Positions 14,758 through 24,190 of a stretch of 32,757 nt of DNA are shown here, in pieces (position 1 is the stretch's first letter; the number at the start of each line of letters is the position of its first letter). The DNA is taken from the NCBI GenBank assembly GCA_905215655.1, contig CAJMQT010000003.1:1-32757 (forward strand), read 5' to 3'. The translations under genes and the position numbers were made by a program. The stretch comes from an uncultured bacterium (GTDB lineage Bacteria; Bacteroidota; Bacteroidia; Bacteroidales; Bacteroidaceae). The notes beneath the pieces are model-generated. The model was not told where the DNA came from and searched no databases. It saw only the letters and a list, made by a program, of their open reading frames with translations.

Positions 14758-17700
14758 TTTATTATTAATTAATTTTATCGTTCCAAGCAGTCCTGCCGGC
14801 AGAAGCTCTTTGCTTGCGCGGCGATACTTGCCGTTTGTCCAGATACCTTCAAAAGGCGGAGTGCCAAGGTCGTTGCCTTGCAGAGCGTTAGCCCACGTAT
14901 TTACCACAACGATTTCCAGCTTGTTCGCGCCTTTTTTTACAGCCTTCGTTATGTCGACGTAATGAGGCGCGTGCCATGTTGTGCCGCATTTTATGCCGTT
15001 AACGTAGACCGTTGCGATGTTTTCCACCTGTCCCAAGTCCAAGATAACCTGTCCGCGCGGTTTTCCTTTATATTTAAAGGTGGTCTCGTAAGAGGCATGA
15101 CCGGAGTAATATTTAATGCTGTTGTCGTCGGATTTGCTCCAATCGAACAGTTCGGAGGTTACTACCTGCTTGCCCGTTTTCTCGAACGAAACGTTCCATT
15201 TGTCCGTTTTGAGCACCTCGCCGTTTTCATATTTGGCTATGAAAGGCGTGTTTACATCCTCTAATTCACCATCCGTGAATATGAAGAAGAGTGACGCTCC
15301 AGCCGTAAGAGTTACTTCTTTGCCGGCTTTGAAGACCTTTCCTGTCATGGCGTCGACGATGTAACGATGCGCTCTTTCTTCGCGGAAAGAGGGTGAGAAC
15401 GTCATTTCGTCGTCCGTCTGGTTGCTGATGAAGTAAATGTCGCAATCCTTTCCTTGTCTGTGGGTATAGTCAATGCCCTCCGGAAGGATGGCGTCCTGCC
15501 TGAGACCGACGCTCTCCATGTTCGCAGCTGTCCAAGGTTCGCTGATGATGCGTGCCCCTTTTGCCTTCAAGACATTGATGACGCTGTCGCATGAGGTAAT
15601 GTTGTCAGGGTTCATCGGGCGTGATTGAGGCATTATGAGTGCGCTGTATCTCATGCCGCCTTCGGTCACTATCATTCCGTCTTCAACCTTCGCTCCGTTC
15701 AGAACGTCGTGGTTGAACGAGTCATAGCGGTAGCCGTGCAGCGGGTTTATCCAGCTTTCAGCCTTTGTCATGTTAGCCGTGTGAGTCACTCCGACCGGAC
15801 TTACTTCCAGCGGTTGCCCTACGTTCGCCATGCGTTTGCGCTCACGCTCTATCAGCTTGTCGCCGAACAGTCCCGGAAGAGTGGTTATCAGACGTTCCGG
15901 AAGTATCGAGCGGCGAGGCACTTCGTCGCCTGTGTAGACGGCGAGGTCGACCACCGGCTGACCGTATTGCAGCAACATCTGGCAACGCATGATGTAGGCG
16001 CTGAAAGCAGACATCTCCTTCCACCATGTGTTGTCGCGCTGGAAGAATGTGCCTATGCCGTCGAGCGTCATGCCCGGGGCACGGTCTGTCCAAGGATTAT
16101 GCGTGTTGACGTGGAATACTATGGCGTTTATGCCCATGCAATAGTTGCGGTCAAGCAGTTTTTTCAGCATTCCGGGATGTTCGTCCCACGTGCCTCTCAC
16201 CTCGGTGAATCCCTCTGCCTGAATGATGTTTTTACCGTAAATGTGTGCTCCGCTGATTGCGTCGAGCATGTCGTTGGGCTTGTCGTGCGTCGGACTGTTC
16301 AGCCAAAATTCGCCCATCGGATAGTCGGCGTGCCGGTAATGGAGCAGTCCGTCGCTGACCATCGTCGGTGCGACACACTCGCAAGACAGTTTGCAGTTGT
16401 ATCGGCGGGCGCCTTTCTCCATCTCGTCGAAGAATATTTCGTCGATAAGTTCGGCTATCGTGAGGCGCACGTCACGAAGTACGAGGTCGGATTTTGCCGA
16501 ACTTTGCATCGGAACTCCCGCGAAGAGAGGCAGCCACGGCATAAGGTCGTAACCGCGGCGAGCCTTGAATTCGGTGGTAAAATTGTCGCTCCAGTTCTGA
16601 CTTCCGCACTCCCAAGAGTCCACATGGAGCCTTGTGAGCACTTTTTTTACAATGTTTTGAGGCGCCTGACGGTATATGTTTCCGAACCAGCTGTCGAGCT
16701 GTTTGTTTATCGCCGCACGTGAGAATTTGTCGCATTCGAGACCTCTGCCGCCTCCGCCCGTGGCGTTTGTGTGCCCCGTCGATGTGTGTCCCATGCGCAG
16801 GATGTGCCATCTGCCTTTCGGAAGGCTGATGTTCAGCATGTCGCCTGATAGCGAAGAAGTAAGGTTGATGATGTCTTTCGGATTTACACAGTCGGCATCG
16901 TCCAAGGCAAATGCTTTGGAAACGCGCCATACCAAGCCCGACTTGCCCTCGTAACCGTCAATCTTCGGTTCAGAGCTTAGTATCAGTCCACCTATTTTCA
17001 GGTTGGGTTTCCACTTTGCGGCGTCCATGTCTTCCGAGCCCGGATCACTACCTTCGGGTGTCCAATGAAACTTGAAGAAGCGCGCCTTCGTCGTCGGAAT
17101 GGCATAGGTGGCAAGCGCGTCGGTGTTCTGCCAGCCCTGACGGGCGGGTGAAATCTCTCTTACGAAACGGTAATCGGTGCCGTTGTCGGACGCGTAAAGT
17201 TTCAGACGGTGAGCCTGATAGTTGTTTCCGCCGGTCACGACCTTCACGCTGCGCAGCGTGAAAGGCTCGTCGTAAGACATTATTATGTCGCAGGGCTTGG
17301 TTGAGCGGTAAGGAAACTCTACCGAACTCTTTGGCTTTCTGTTGTCGACATCTGTCGCAGGATAAGCGAAAACGGCAATATCCTCATAGTAATTTTTGTA
17401 AGATGAGGGTTTGTTCAGTTGTATTCCGGCTTTCTTTCCGCCGCTGATTACTGTGTCACACCAAACCACTCTCTGCATCGACTCTTCCGGCTTTATCCAC
17501 GGACCGCCGCCCAACGCAAAACCGTCGGAGAAGTGTATGCCCATTTCGAGGTTCAGATCGTCTGCTGTCCGGAACACGGTCTCCATGCGTTTCCACCATT
17601 CCGGTGATAGCTGGCGCGCCGTTCCGTTGTATTGTTTGCCGTCGGCGGTGTCCTTGATAGGCATAAGGTAAAAGCCCGCAATGCCCGCGTCGCTCATTGC

Positions 17701-17871
17701 GCGCAGGTCTTCGCGAATGCCATCGTCTGATACGCAGCCGTACATCCAGTACCAGAAAGTCCACGGACGTGCCTCCTTCGGTGGCGTCAGTAATGTCTTT
17801 TGACTTGTTATGTCAGCCTTAGCCGCAAGGACAAAGGCTGACAATAATAGTGCTGATAAGATTTTTTTCAT
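14755..17871 (-). CDS. GH106 alpha-L-rhamnosidase
   Basis: Secreted 1038-aa enzyme of the family that removes alpha-L-rhamnose from pectic rhamnogalacturonans and related glycans by inversion. The signal peptide is MKKILSALLLSAFVLAAKAD. The family-typical N-terminus is RPWTFWYWMYGCVSDDGIRE (about 35-54), then DAGIAGFYLMPIKD, and HFSDGFALGGGPW near 120. The barrel region shows HVDSWECGSQNW, ECVAPTMVSDGL and AEGFTEVRGTWDEHPGM, which carry the conserved acidic residues. The C-terminus is a GH2-like sugar-binding domain (GQVILDLGQVENIATVYVNG). The length is that of the family. It lies 22 bases after the GH2 stop codon and is likely co-transcribed with it. Confidence 0.93.
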   Translation of the reverse strand: MKKILSALLLSAFVLAAKADITSQKTLLTPPKEARPWTFWYWMYGCVSDDGIREDLRAMSDAGIAGFYLMPIKDTADGKQYNGTARQLSPEWWKRMETVFRTADDLNLEMGIHFSDGFALGGGPWIKPEESMQRVVWCDTVISGGKKAGIQLNKPSSYKNYYEDIAVFAYPATDVDNRKPKSSVEFPYRSTKPCDIIMSYDEPFTLRSVKVVTGGNNYQAHRLKLYASDNGTDYRFVREISPARQGWQNTDALATYAIPTTKARFFKFHWTPEGSDPGSEDMDAAKWKPNLKIGGLILSSEPKIDGYEGKSGLVWRVSKAFALDDADCVNPKDIINLTSSLSGDMLNISLPKGRWHILRMGHTSTGHTNATGGGGRGLECDKFSRAAINKQLDSWFGNIYRQAPQNIVKKVLTRLHVDSWECGSQNWSDNFTTEFKARRGYDLMPWLPLFAGVPMQSSAKSDLVLRDVRLTIAELIDEIFFDEMEKGARRYNCKLSCECVAPTMVSDGLLHYRHADYPMGEFWLNSPTHDKPNDMLDAISGAHIYGKNIIQAEGFTEVRGTWDEHPGMLKKLLDRNYCMGINAIVFHVNTHNPWTDRAPGMTLDGIGTFFQRDNTWWKEMSAFSAYIMRCQMLLQYGQPVVDLAVYTGDEVPRRSILPERLITTLPGLFGDKLIERERKRMANVGQPLEVSPVGVTHTANMTKAESWINPLHGYRYDSFNHDVLNGAKVEDGMIVTEGGMRYSALIMPQSRPMNPDNITSCDSVINVLKAKGARIISEPWTAANMESVGLRQDAILPEGIDYTHRQGKDCDIYFISNQTDDEMTFSPSFREERAHRYIVDAMTGKVFKAGKEVTLTAGASLFFIFTDGELEDVNTPFIAKYENGEVLKTDKWNVSFEKTGKQVVTSELFDWSKSDDNSIKYYSGHASYETTFKYKGKPRGQVILDLGQVENIATVYVNGIKCGTTWHAPHYVDITKAVKKGANKLEIVVVNTWANALQGNDLGTPPFEGIWTNGKYRRASKELLPAGLLGTIKLINNK

Positions 17872-17893
17872 TTATAAAACAATGAAGTCGCGT

Positions 17894-20779
17894 TTATTCA
17901 AACATTAAAGTTACTTCGCCGGTGTGTGTTCCGTTAGCCCAGACAGGTAGCGCCGAAGGACCGTTAAGGTCGGTCGTGTTGACCTTGTTCCTTACCGCCG
18001 GGATTACCTGCATGAAGCTTATGCCCGTCTCGGGGAAGGTGTAAAGCAACTGGTCGCGACCATCGCGGGGCTGGAACACGCCCACATATTCCGTATCTGT
18101 GCCCGGTTTCATTACTATCGTGCCGGTTTTCGTGCTTAGTTTCATCCATTGAACGCCTGCAAAATAACCCTTGAATTCGGGATAAGTGAAACTTTCGCCG
18201 GGGATGGGGTCGTTGTATTCGTTGCTCCAAACGCCCAACTGAGGACCGTGGAGACGGTTTTTCCATACGCGGTAAGGACCGTATCCCAGCCATTCCTTGC
18301 TCTTGACATCGCCCTCCGGCAGGTCAAACTTAACGCCCATGATGTCAACAACGCCGTTGAAAGTATATGTGTAAGCCAGTCGTGCCGTGCCGTTCGGAGC
18401 GATATGCCACTCTGCTTTCTGTAAAGAACCGCACTTGTAAGTTGCTGTTATGACGAGAGTGTCGTTCTCGCCTTCGCTCGTTGTGAGGTTCTCGAACTTG
18501 CCGAAATCATCATACAAGGTGTAAGTGGTCTTCTTTTTCTCCGCCTCTTTGTCGTCATGATTGTAGAATTGATCCCATGAACGGTCTGTTCTGCGGTAAG
18601 CGAAGAACTGAGGTCCGTTGCCGAAATGATAGTTTCCGTTTGATGTCTCGACAGATTTCAGCGTACCGTCGGTCGTCGAGAATGTGTATGTTACGTTGTC
18701 TGCCGTAACCACGCCGTTGGCGTATGACGGGCGCGGTTTGCGCATTCTGTTCTCTTTCTTTGTGAGGATATTAAACTTGGTGTCCTGCATTTTGAACACC
18801 CAAGTGTAAATTTCCATGCCGTTATTGTCGGTTGCTTTTACCACAAGAGCTTCCGCATCGGCAGGTGCCGCACCAATCTTTATCTCGCCTTTCATGCCAG
18901 GTGCCACGTCAAGACCGTTGATAGTTTTTGATGTTATGGTCTTTGTTTCAGAGCCGACGTACTTCACAAACGAGCAGTCGAACCGCACTCCGCCAAGTGA
19001 AAGGAAGTCGTATCTGTTCTCGACGATGATGTTTCCACCCTCAAAACCGCAGTTGGGATAAGTCTGTGAGCACCCTCCGTTGTCGAGAAGGAGCTTTTCG
19101 TTCTGTCCGCCGAGCGTCACCTGAACCGGGCTCCATATTTGTTTTACGGTGTAATAGCTGCCCTCTTTTTCATGATGAGGACCGACAATGCCGTCAGCTC
19201 CGTAGTTTCCTACGTTGTCAATCATATTATTTTGGTCAACGCGTACTACGCCTTCATCGGCATAAGCCCAAATAAATCCGCCGGCACAGCGGTCCCATGA
19301 GCGCATCAGTTTCCAATAATCATACAGTCCGGCGCCAGCTCCGCCATCGTAAAGGGCGTGCAAGAACTCTGTCGGCATGAATATTTCGGGCTTACGCATG
19401 TATTCTTCGCTTTCTCCGTAAGAGCGGTAGTGCATCGTCTCATAGCCTCCGAAGTTGCCTTGCGGATGAAGAACAGGACGTTTCTGGATGTCCCATTTGT
19501 GGAATTCTCCGTTCAGTTCGTCGTTCCATCCCTTCTCGTTTCCGTTGCTCCACCATATTATTGAAGGGTGATTGACATCGCGTGTAACCATCTCTTTGAC
19601 GAGCTTTTGTCCGTTGACGGTCTCATGGTGACCGTGCCAACCGCTGAGTTCGCTCATTACATAAAGTCCAAGACTGTCACAAGCATCATAGAACTCGGGG
19701 TCGGCGGGGTAGTGAGACAGACGTACGGCATTCATGTTCATGCTTTTCAGCAGCTTTACATCTTCGATGTTGAGACGGTTACTCAGCGTGCGTCCGCTCT
19801 CCGGCCAGAAGCTGTGACGGTTTGCGCCGCGCACGTTAACCTTCTTTCCGTTGATGTAAAGACCGTCGCTCGGTCGTGTCTCTATTGTGCGGAAGCCGAA
19901 TTTATCCTGTTCTATGTGCAATGTTTTTCCTTTGCTGTCGATGAGAGCGAAGTCAACCTTGTATCTGTTGGGGGTCTCTGCCGTCCACAGCTTGGGGTTG
20001 TTTACGCTGAATGAAACGTCGGCGTGGTCGCTGCCGTTCCTTACGTCCGTGGTGTTCTCGGCGACCTTCTTGCCTGTCATGTCTTTGATTGTGGTCTTCA
20101 CCTTGGCGCCTTCAAGCACGTGGTTTAACAGCACGTAAGCGTTGAACGAGCCGTCTGCCTTAGCGTCGATTGCTGTCCGTTCGATGTTGATCGCAGGTTT
20201 GCAAACAATGAAAACGGGTCGGAATATGCCGCCGAAATTCCAGTAATCGGCGCGGCGTTCGGCAAGGTTTACTCCGGCGTTGGTACTCTCCTTGCTTACT
20301 GTAACTTCGAGAACGTTCTTCTGTTTGCCGAAGAAGATGCGGTCGGTGACGTCATAAATAAATCGGTAGAACGCTCCTTGGTGCATCGAACCGGCTTTGC
20401 GCTTGTTTATCTTAACCTCTGTATCGGTCATCGAAGCCTCGAATACGAGGTCGATGTGGTGGTTTTTCCACTCTTCGGGCAGCGTAAATTCGTATTTATA
20501 CATACCCTTTTCATCGGCTACTCCGTCGGGAAAAGCCTTTCCGTAGAACTTCATTCCGTATTGATATGTACCGAAACCTTGCAGTTCCCAGCACGAGGGA
20601 ACGCCTATTTTCGTCCATTTTCCGGAGTTGTTACCACCTGTGCAGTAGAAGTCCCACTGCACCATGTCATCACTTCCGCGTCCGCTCAGATATTGACGGT
20701 GCGTGTAGACGTCGTTCTGAGCGAGCAGACCGGTTAATGCCGGCACACATAATAATGCAGAAACAATAAGTTTTTTCAT
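17894..20779 (-). CDS. GH2 glycosidase (beta-galactosidase/beta-glycosidase type)
   Basis: Secreted 961-aa retaining glycosidase. The start was placed at the ATG at 20779, which gives the signal peptide MKKLIVSALLCVPALTGLLA and lies 8 bases after the preceding stop; a longer frame runs to 20869 inside that gene. Domain order: jelly-roll sugar-binding domain (about 30-190), immunoglobulin-like domain (about 195-300), TIM barrel (about 305-590), then beta-domains. The acid/base is Glu415 in SNGNEKGW and the nucleophile Glu471 in FMPTEFLHALYD. RLSHYPADPEFYDACDSLGLYVMSE is the usual barrel strand. The barrel differs from the LacZ-type gene just upstream (GWHGHHE loop), so the two probably cut different linkages; exact specificity is not readable. 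Confidence 0.9.
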   Translation of the reverse strand: MKKLIVSALLCVPALTGLLAQNDVYTHRQYLSGRGSDDMVQWDFYCTGGNNSGKWTKIGVPSCWELQGFGTYQYGMKFYGKAFPDGVADEKGMYKYEFTLPEEWKNHHIDLVFEASMTDTEVKINKRKAGSMHQGAFYRFIYDVTDRIFFGKQKNVLEVTVSKESTNAGVNLAERRADYWNFGGIFRPVFIVCKPAINIERTAIDAKADGSFNAYVLLNHVLEGAKVKTTIKDMTGKKVAENTTDVRNGSDHADVSFSVNNPKLWTAETPNRYKVDFALIDSKGKTLHIEQDKFGFRTIETRPSDGLYINGKKVNVRGANRHSFWPESGRTLSNRLNIEDVKLLKSMNMNAVRLSHYPADPEFYDACDSLGLYVMSELSGWHGHHETVNGQKLVKEMVTRDVNHPSIIWWSNGNEKGWNDELNGEFHKWDIQKRPVLHPQGNFGGYETMHYRSYGESEEYMRKPEIFMPTEFLHALYDGGAGAGLYDYWKLMRSWDRCAGGFIWAYADEGVVRVDQNNMIDNVGNYGADGIVGPHHEKEGSYYTVKQIWSPVQVTLGGQNEKLLLDNGGCSQTYPNCGFEGGNIIVENRYDFLSLGGVRFDCSFVKYVGSETKTITSKTINGLDVAPGMKGEIKIGAAPADAEALVVKATDNNGMEIYTWVFKMQDTKFNILTKKENRMRKPRPSYANGVVTADNVTYTFSTTDGTLKSVETSNGNYHFGNGPQFFAYRRTDRSWDQFYNHDDKEAEKKKTTYTLYDDFGKFENLTTSEGENDTLVITATYKCGSLQKAEWHIAPNGTARLAYTYTFNGVVDIMGVKFDLPEGDVKSKEWLGYGPYRVWKNRLHGPQLGVWSNEYNDPIPGESFTYPEFKGYFAGVQWMKLSTKTGTIVMKPGTDTEYVGVFQPRDGRDQLLYTFPETGISFMQVIPAVRNKVNTTDLNGPSALPVWANGTHTGEVTLMFE

Positions 20780-20787
20780 ATTATAAG

Positions 20788-23700
20788 TTATTTTATTTTC
20801 GTGAAACGGATATGCAGTTTGTGCGTCGTTTGCGGTATGGCATACTTTGTAAGCACGCCCGGACCGCAACTGCTGTTGCCGAGTCCCATCACGGCGGCGT
20901 CGATATTGAGATAAATCCTGTTCTCGACGCTGAGGTCGCAGTCGTGCTTCGTGCCGTAAAGTTGTGCGATGGAGTAGGGCAGGACGGCAAAAGAGAAGGT
21001 CTCGTCGCCCTCCGCCGTGATGTTCCAGCCCTTGCCTTTATTGTCTGTCAGGCGCACTCTTGCCGTCTGTTCGTGGTTTCCGTTGTCTTGCGGACGCGGG
21101 TAATGGAAATACTGACGGTCAACGGTGCTGTTCCAGCTGCCGATTGATGATGCTTCGAGGCGGTCGGGATAGCTGTCGAGCGGTCCCATTCCGTACCAGC
21201 TGACGTTGGTCAATGACGCCGGCAGGACGAACGTGTTGCCCATGCAGGGCAGTGGAGGCAGCTCGCCTTCGGGTGTGTATGTCGCCTTAAAATCTACCGA
21301 ACCGTCGGCGTCCATGGTGTACTCGTAGTCGGTAATGACGCAGCCTTTGAGGTAAGTATTCTTTACCGTTGCCGTTACGCTGACCGTTCCGTCCGCGTTT
21401 TTCGCAGCCGTTACAGGTTTTATTATATTAACGGTGGAATTGTCGAGCTTATTGTTTTTCCAGTCTTTTGCTATCCAGTTGCCGAAGCCACGGTCGTTGT
21501 CTGTCGGGGCACGGAAGAAGTGCGGAGTGACGTTTTCAAACCATTTCTTTGCCGCGTCGATGTCCGCTGTCCTGCCCGTCTTCAACGGCTTAGCCTTGAA
21601 AGCCGTGTTGATGCGGTCGTTCAGGACAAACTGTTCGCTCATTATTTCATGTCCGGCGTCAGCCCATAAGGTCGAGTTCTTAAGCGCGACGGTGATGTTC
21701 AGCCTTACGTCGGCGTCTTTTTTGAAAGATACATCGGGTACGGCAAAAGCATAGTTGCCGTCGACCAGGATGCTTTTCAGCTCACCTTTCTTCTTGACAT
21801 TGCCGTTTTCTGTAACGTTCCACCAAAACATGTAATTGTCCAAATCGATGTGCTCGTCGCGCTTGATTATATTTATGCGGTTGCCGTCGAGCGTCAGTTT
21901 TACAGGCGAATACACCTTCTTCACCTCAAAGAATTTCGGTGTTTTCTCGCGGTCGGAGCCTACCACGCCCTTGACGCAGAACGCTCCGAGGTTAGGCACG
22001 TCGCCGAAGTCGCCGCCGTATGCCACCATTGTCTTGCCGTCTTCACGCTTTTTGTATATGCCTCCGTCGGCCCATTCCCATATAAAACCGCCCAACATGC
22101 GCTGATTGCTGTATATTTCGTCCCAATATTCCTTGAAGTTTCCGAGGGCGTTACCCATTACGTGGGCGTATTCGCTGGTCAGTACGGGACGGTTGTCGTT
22201 GGTCTTGCGTGCAATGTCGAGCAGTCTTTCCCAGCGGGCGTTCTCCGGTCGTTCCATGTTACTGTCCTTCACTCCGGGGTTGAGATATTCGCCTTGGACG
22301 CGCGGATAGAAACGACTTATCACGTCAACCGTCGCCGGGTCTTTGCTGTCAGGTCCTTGCGCGCCCTCGTAGTGGATAAATCTTGTAGGGTCATACTCCT
22401 TTATCCATGCTCCAGTAGCAGCGAAGTTGGGACCCCATCCGCTCTCGTTTCCGAGCGACCAGAACACCACGCAGGGATGATTGCGGTCTCTTATTACGAC
22501 GCGTTGCGTCCTGTCCATGAAAGCCGCAGCCCATGACGGCTCGCTCGCAAGGTAGCCGCGCAGACCGTGCTCCTCGATGTCTGCCTCGTCCATAACGTAG
22601 AGACCGTATTGGTCACAAAGCTCATACCAGCGCGGATCGTTGGGGTAATGGCATGTACGGACGGCGTTGATGTTGCATTGTTTCATCAGTTTGATGTCCT
22701 GAATCATGCGCTCCGTGCTTATGACGCGACCTGTTACGGGATCCATTTCATGGCGGTTGACACCGCGGAAGCGTACCTGCTTGCCGTTGACGAGAAAGCG
22801 ACCGTCTCTTATTTCGAGCTTGCGGAAGCCCACCTTTGTCTCTACCCGTTCAATCACTTTACCCGTGCTGTCTTTCAGGGCGAGCTTTAACGTATATAAA
22901 TAAGGTGTCTCCGCCGTCCATTTCTCGGGGCTCTTGATGTCTGCCTTCATCCATCCGTATGCGGCATAGCCACGCTGCGGATTGCGCGCATTCATTATTT
23001 TACCTTTCCTGTCGAGGTTTAGCATGGGCACGGCATCCTGCCAGAGCGCCGTGTCGAGAACGGCTTTGCCTGTTGCGTCGTAAAGCTGTGCCTCGACGCG
23101 GAAGCCCTCACCGCGCTGTCCTTCGACTACGGAGAGCGTGGGGTCGATTACGAGTGTGGCGTTATTGTAACTGTCGTCGAGCAGCGTGCGCACGCCAAAG
23201 TCGCGAATACGTATCTTCGGTGTGGCGTAAAGATATACGCCGCGGTGTATTCCCGCGATGCGCCACATGTCCTGATCTTCGAGATAGCTGCCGTCGGAAT
23301 ACTTCAAGACCATAAGTGAAATCAGGTTCTTGCCTTCCCTGAGATATGGCGTGAGGCGGAACTCGGCAGGCTCCATGCTGCCTTGCGAGTAACCCACGTT
23401 CTTTCCGTTGACGTAGACATAGAACGCGCTCGACACCGCTCCGAAGTGTATGTACACTTCTTTGCCCTTCCATTCAGCCGGCACCGTGAACGTGCGTCGG
23501 TAACAACCGGTGGGGTTGCGCTCTGTGTAAGCCGTGTATTTCTTCTTCGGCTCTTTCATGACGAACGGCGGATCTATCTTGAAGGTGTAGCCCGAACTGC
23601 TGTAAATAGGCGTGCCGTAGCCGTTTACCTCCCAGTCTCCCGGCACGGCAAACGTTGTCCAGCCACTATCGTCGAAGTCTGTCTTGTAAAAGTCGGCAGG

Positions 23701-23910
23701 CTGTTTGTCGGGCGTTAGCGTCCAGTTGAATTTCCACATGCCGTCAAGCGACATCGTCATGTCGCCCGGCTCGTTATGATAAGGAACAAAAGAGGCCCTT
23801 GCCGGTTCGCGGTTGATGGACAGAAGGTGCTGATTTTCCCAGTCGTGTCCTTGTGCGAGAGACGCCGACGATATAAAGGCAAGCGCGGCTAATGCTAAAA
23901 GGTTTTTCAT
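20788..23910 (-). CDS. GH2 beta-galactosidase, LacZ type
   Basis: Secreted 1040-aa beta-galactosidase expected to remove terminal beta-D-galactose. The signal peptide ends at SASLAQG (residue 20). Domains: sugar-binding (about 40-230), two immunoglobulin-like domains flanking the TIM barrel (about 370-660), and a C-terminal beta-sandwich of the Bgal_small_N type (about 760-1035). The acid/base is Glu489 in SLGNESGWG, the nucleophile Glu580 in VLTSEYAHVMGN, and FIWEWADGG follows as in LacZ. It is full length. The signal peptide distinguishes it from cytoplasmic lactose enzymes and points to periplasmic oligosaccharide work. The 280-base gap upstream holds array 3 and no recognisable promoter. 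Confidence 0.95.
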   Translation of the reverse strand: MKNLLALAALAFISSASLAQGHDWENQHLLSINREPARASFVPYHNEPGDMTMSLDGMWKFNWTLTPDKQPADFYKTDFDDSGWTTFAVPGDWEVNGYGTPIYSSSGYTFKIDPPFVMKEPKKKYTAYTERNPTGCYRRTFTVPAEWKGKEVYIHFGAVSSAFYVYVNGKNVGYSQGSMEPAEFRLTPYLREGKNLISLMVLKYSDGSYLEDQDMWRIAGIHRGVYLYATPKIRIRDFGVRTLLDDSYNNATLVIDPTLSVVEGQRGEGFRVEAQLYDATGKAVLDTALWQDAVPMLNLDRKGKIMNARNPQRGYAAYGWMKADIKSPEKWTAETPYLYTLKLALKDSTGKVIERVETKVGFRKLEIRDGRFLVNGKQVRFRGVNRHEMDPVTGRVISTERMIQDIKLMKQCNINAVRTCHYPNDPRWYELCDQYGLYVMDEADIEEHGLRGYLASEPSWAAAFMDRTQRVVIRDRNHPCVVFWSLGNESGWGPNFAATGAWIKEYDPTRFIHYEGAQGPDSKDPATVDVISRFYPRVQGEYLNPGVKDSNMERPENARWERLLDIARKTNDNRPVLTSEYAHVMGNALGNFKEYWDEIYSNQRMLGGFIWEWADGGIYKKREDGKTMVAYGGDFGDVPNLGAFCVKGVVGSDREKTPKFFEVKKVYSPVKLTLDGNRINIIKRDEHIDLDNYMFWWNVTENGNVKKKGELKSILVDGNYAFAVPDVSFKKDADVRLNITVALKNSTLWADAGHEIMSEQFVLNDRINTAFKAKPLKTGRTADIDAAKKWFENVTPHFFRAPTDNDRGFGNWIAKDWKNNKLDNSTVNIIKPVTAAKNADGTVSVTATVKNTYLKGCVITDYEYTMDADGSVDFKATYTPEGELPPLPCMGNTFVLPASLTNVSWYGMGPLDSYPDRLEASSIGSWNSTVDRQYFHYPRPQDNGNHEQTARVRLTDNKGKGWNITAEGDETFSFAVLPYSIAQLYGTKHDCDLSVENRIYLNIDAAVMGLGNSSCGPGVLTKYAIPQTTHKLHIRFTKIK

Positions 23911-24019
23911 ATTACAGACTTTTTCTTTGTTTCAAGATTAATCGTTATTTTTGTTAAAAATCACCATTCAAAAGAGCCCTTATTGTCTCTTGTAAAATGA
24001 GTGGTTGCATATCGTTTTC

Positions 24020-24102
24020 CAAAAGGCGGTCTTTTACCTTGCAAAAGGCGGTCTTTCAGCGTGTAAAAGGTGGTCTTTTAGAGCCTAAAAGACCGCCTTT
24101 TG
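24020..24102. repeat. palindromic array 3: four 17-base units at a 22-base period
   Basis: Units start at 24020, 24042, 24064 and 24086: CAAAAGGCGGTCTTTTA, CAAAAGGCGGTCTTTCA, TAAAAGGTGGTCTTTTA and TAAAAGACCGCCTTTTG, with 5-base spacers (CCTTG, GCGTG, GAGCC). The first and last are perfect reverse complements. The flank ATTGGATATCAAT (24109-24121) and the following GTTAT resemble the flank of array 2. The array lies 110 bases upstream of the LacZ-type start codon. Confidence 0.95.
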
Positions 24103-24190
24103 CAACGCATTGGATATCAATTCGTTATGAAGCCTGCTGTAAACAGCCGCTCAAAGCGTGATGACCGTTCCGTGACAGACACGTATTTTG

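Noticed and set aside
15625..16722. 365-codon plus-strand frame opposite GH106
   Set aside because: Shadow of the GH106 gene; composition is biased and no domain is visible.
20780..20869. 30-residue N-terminal extension of the second GH2 protein
   Set aside because: It would overlap the preceding gene and hide a good signal peptide that starts at 20779.
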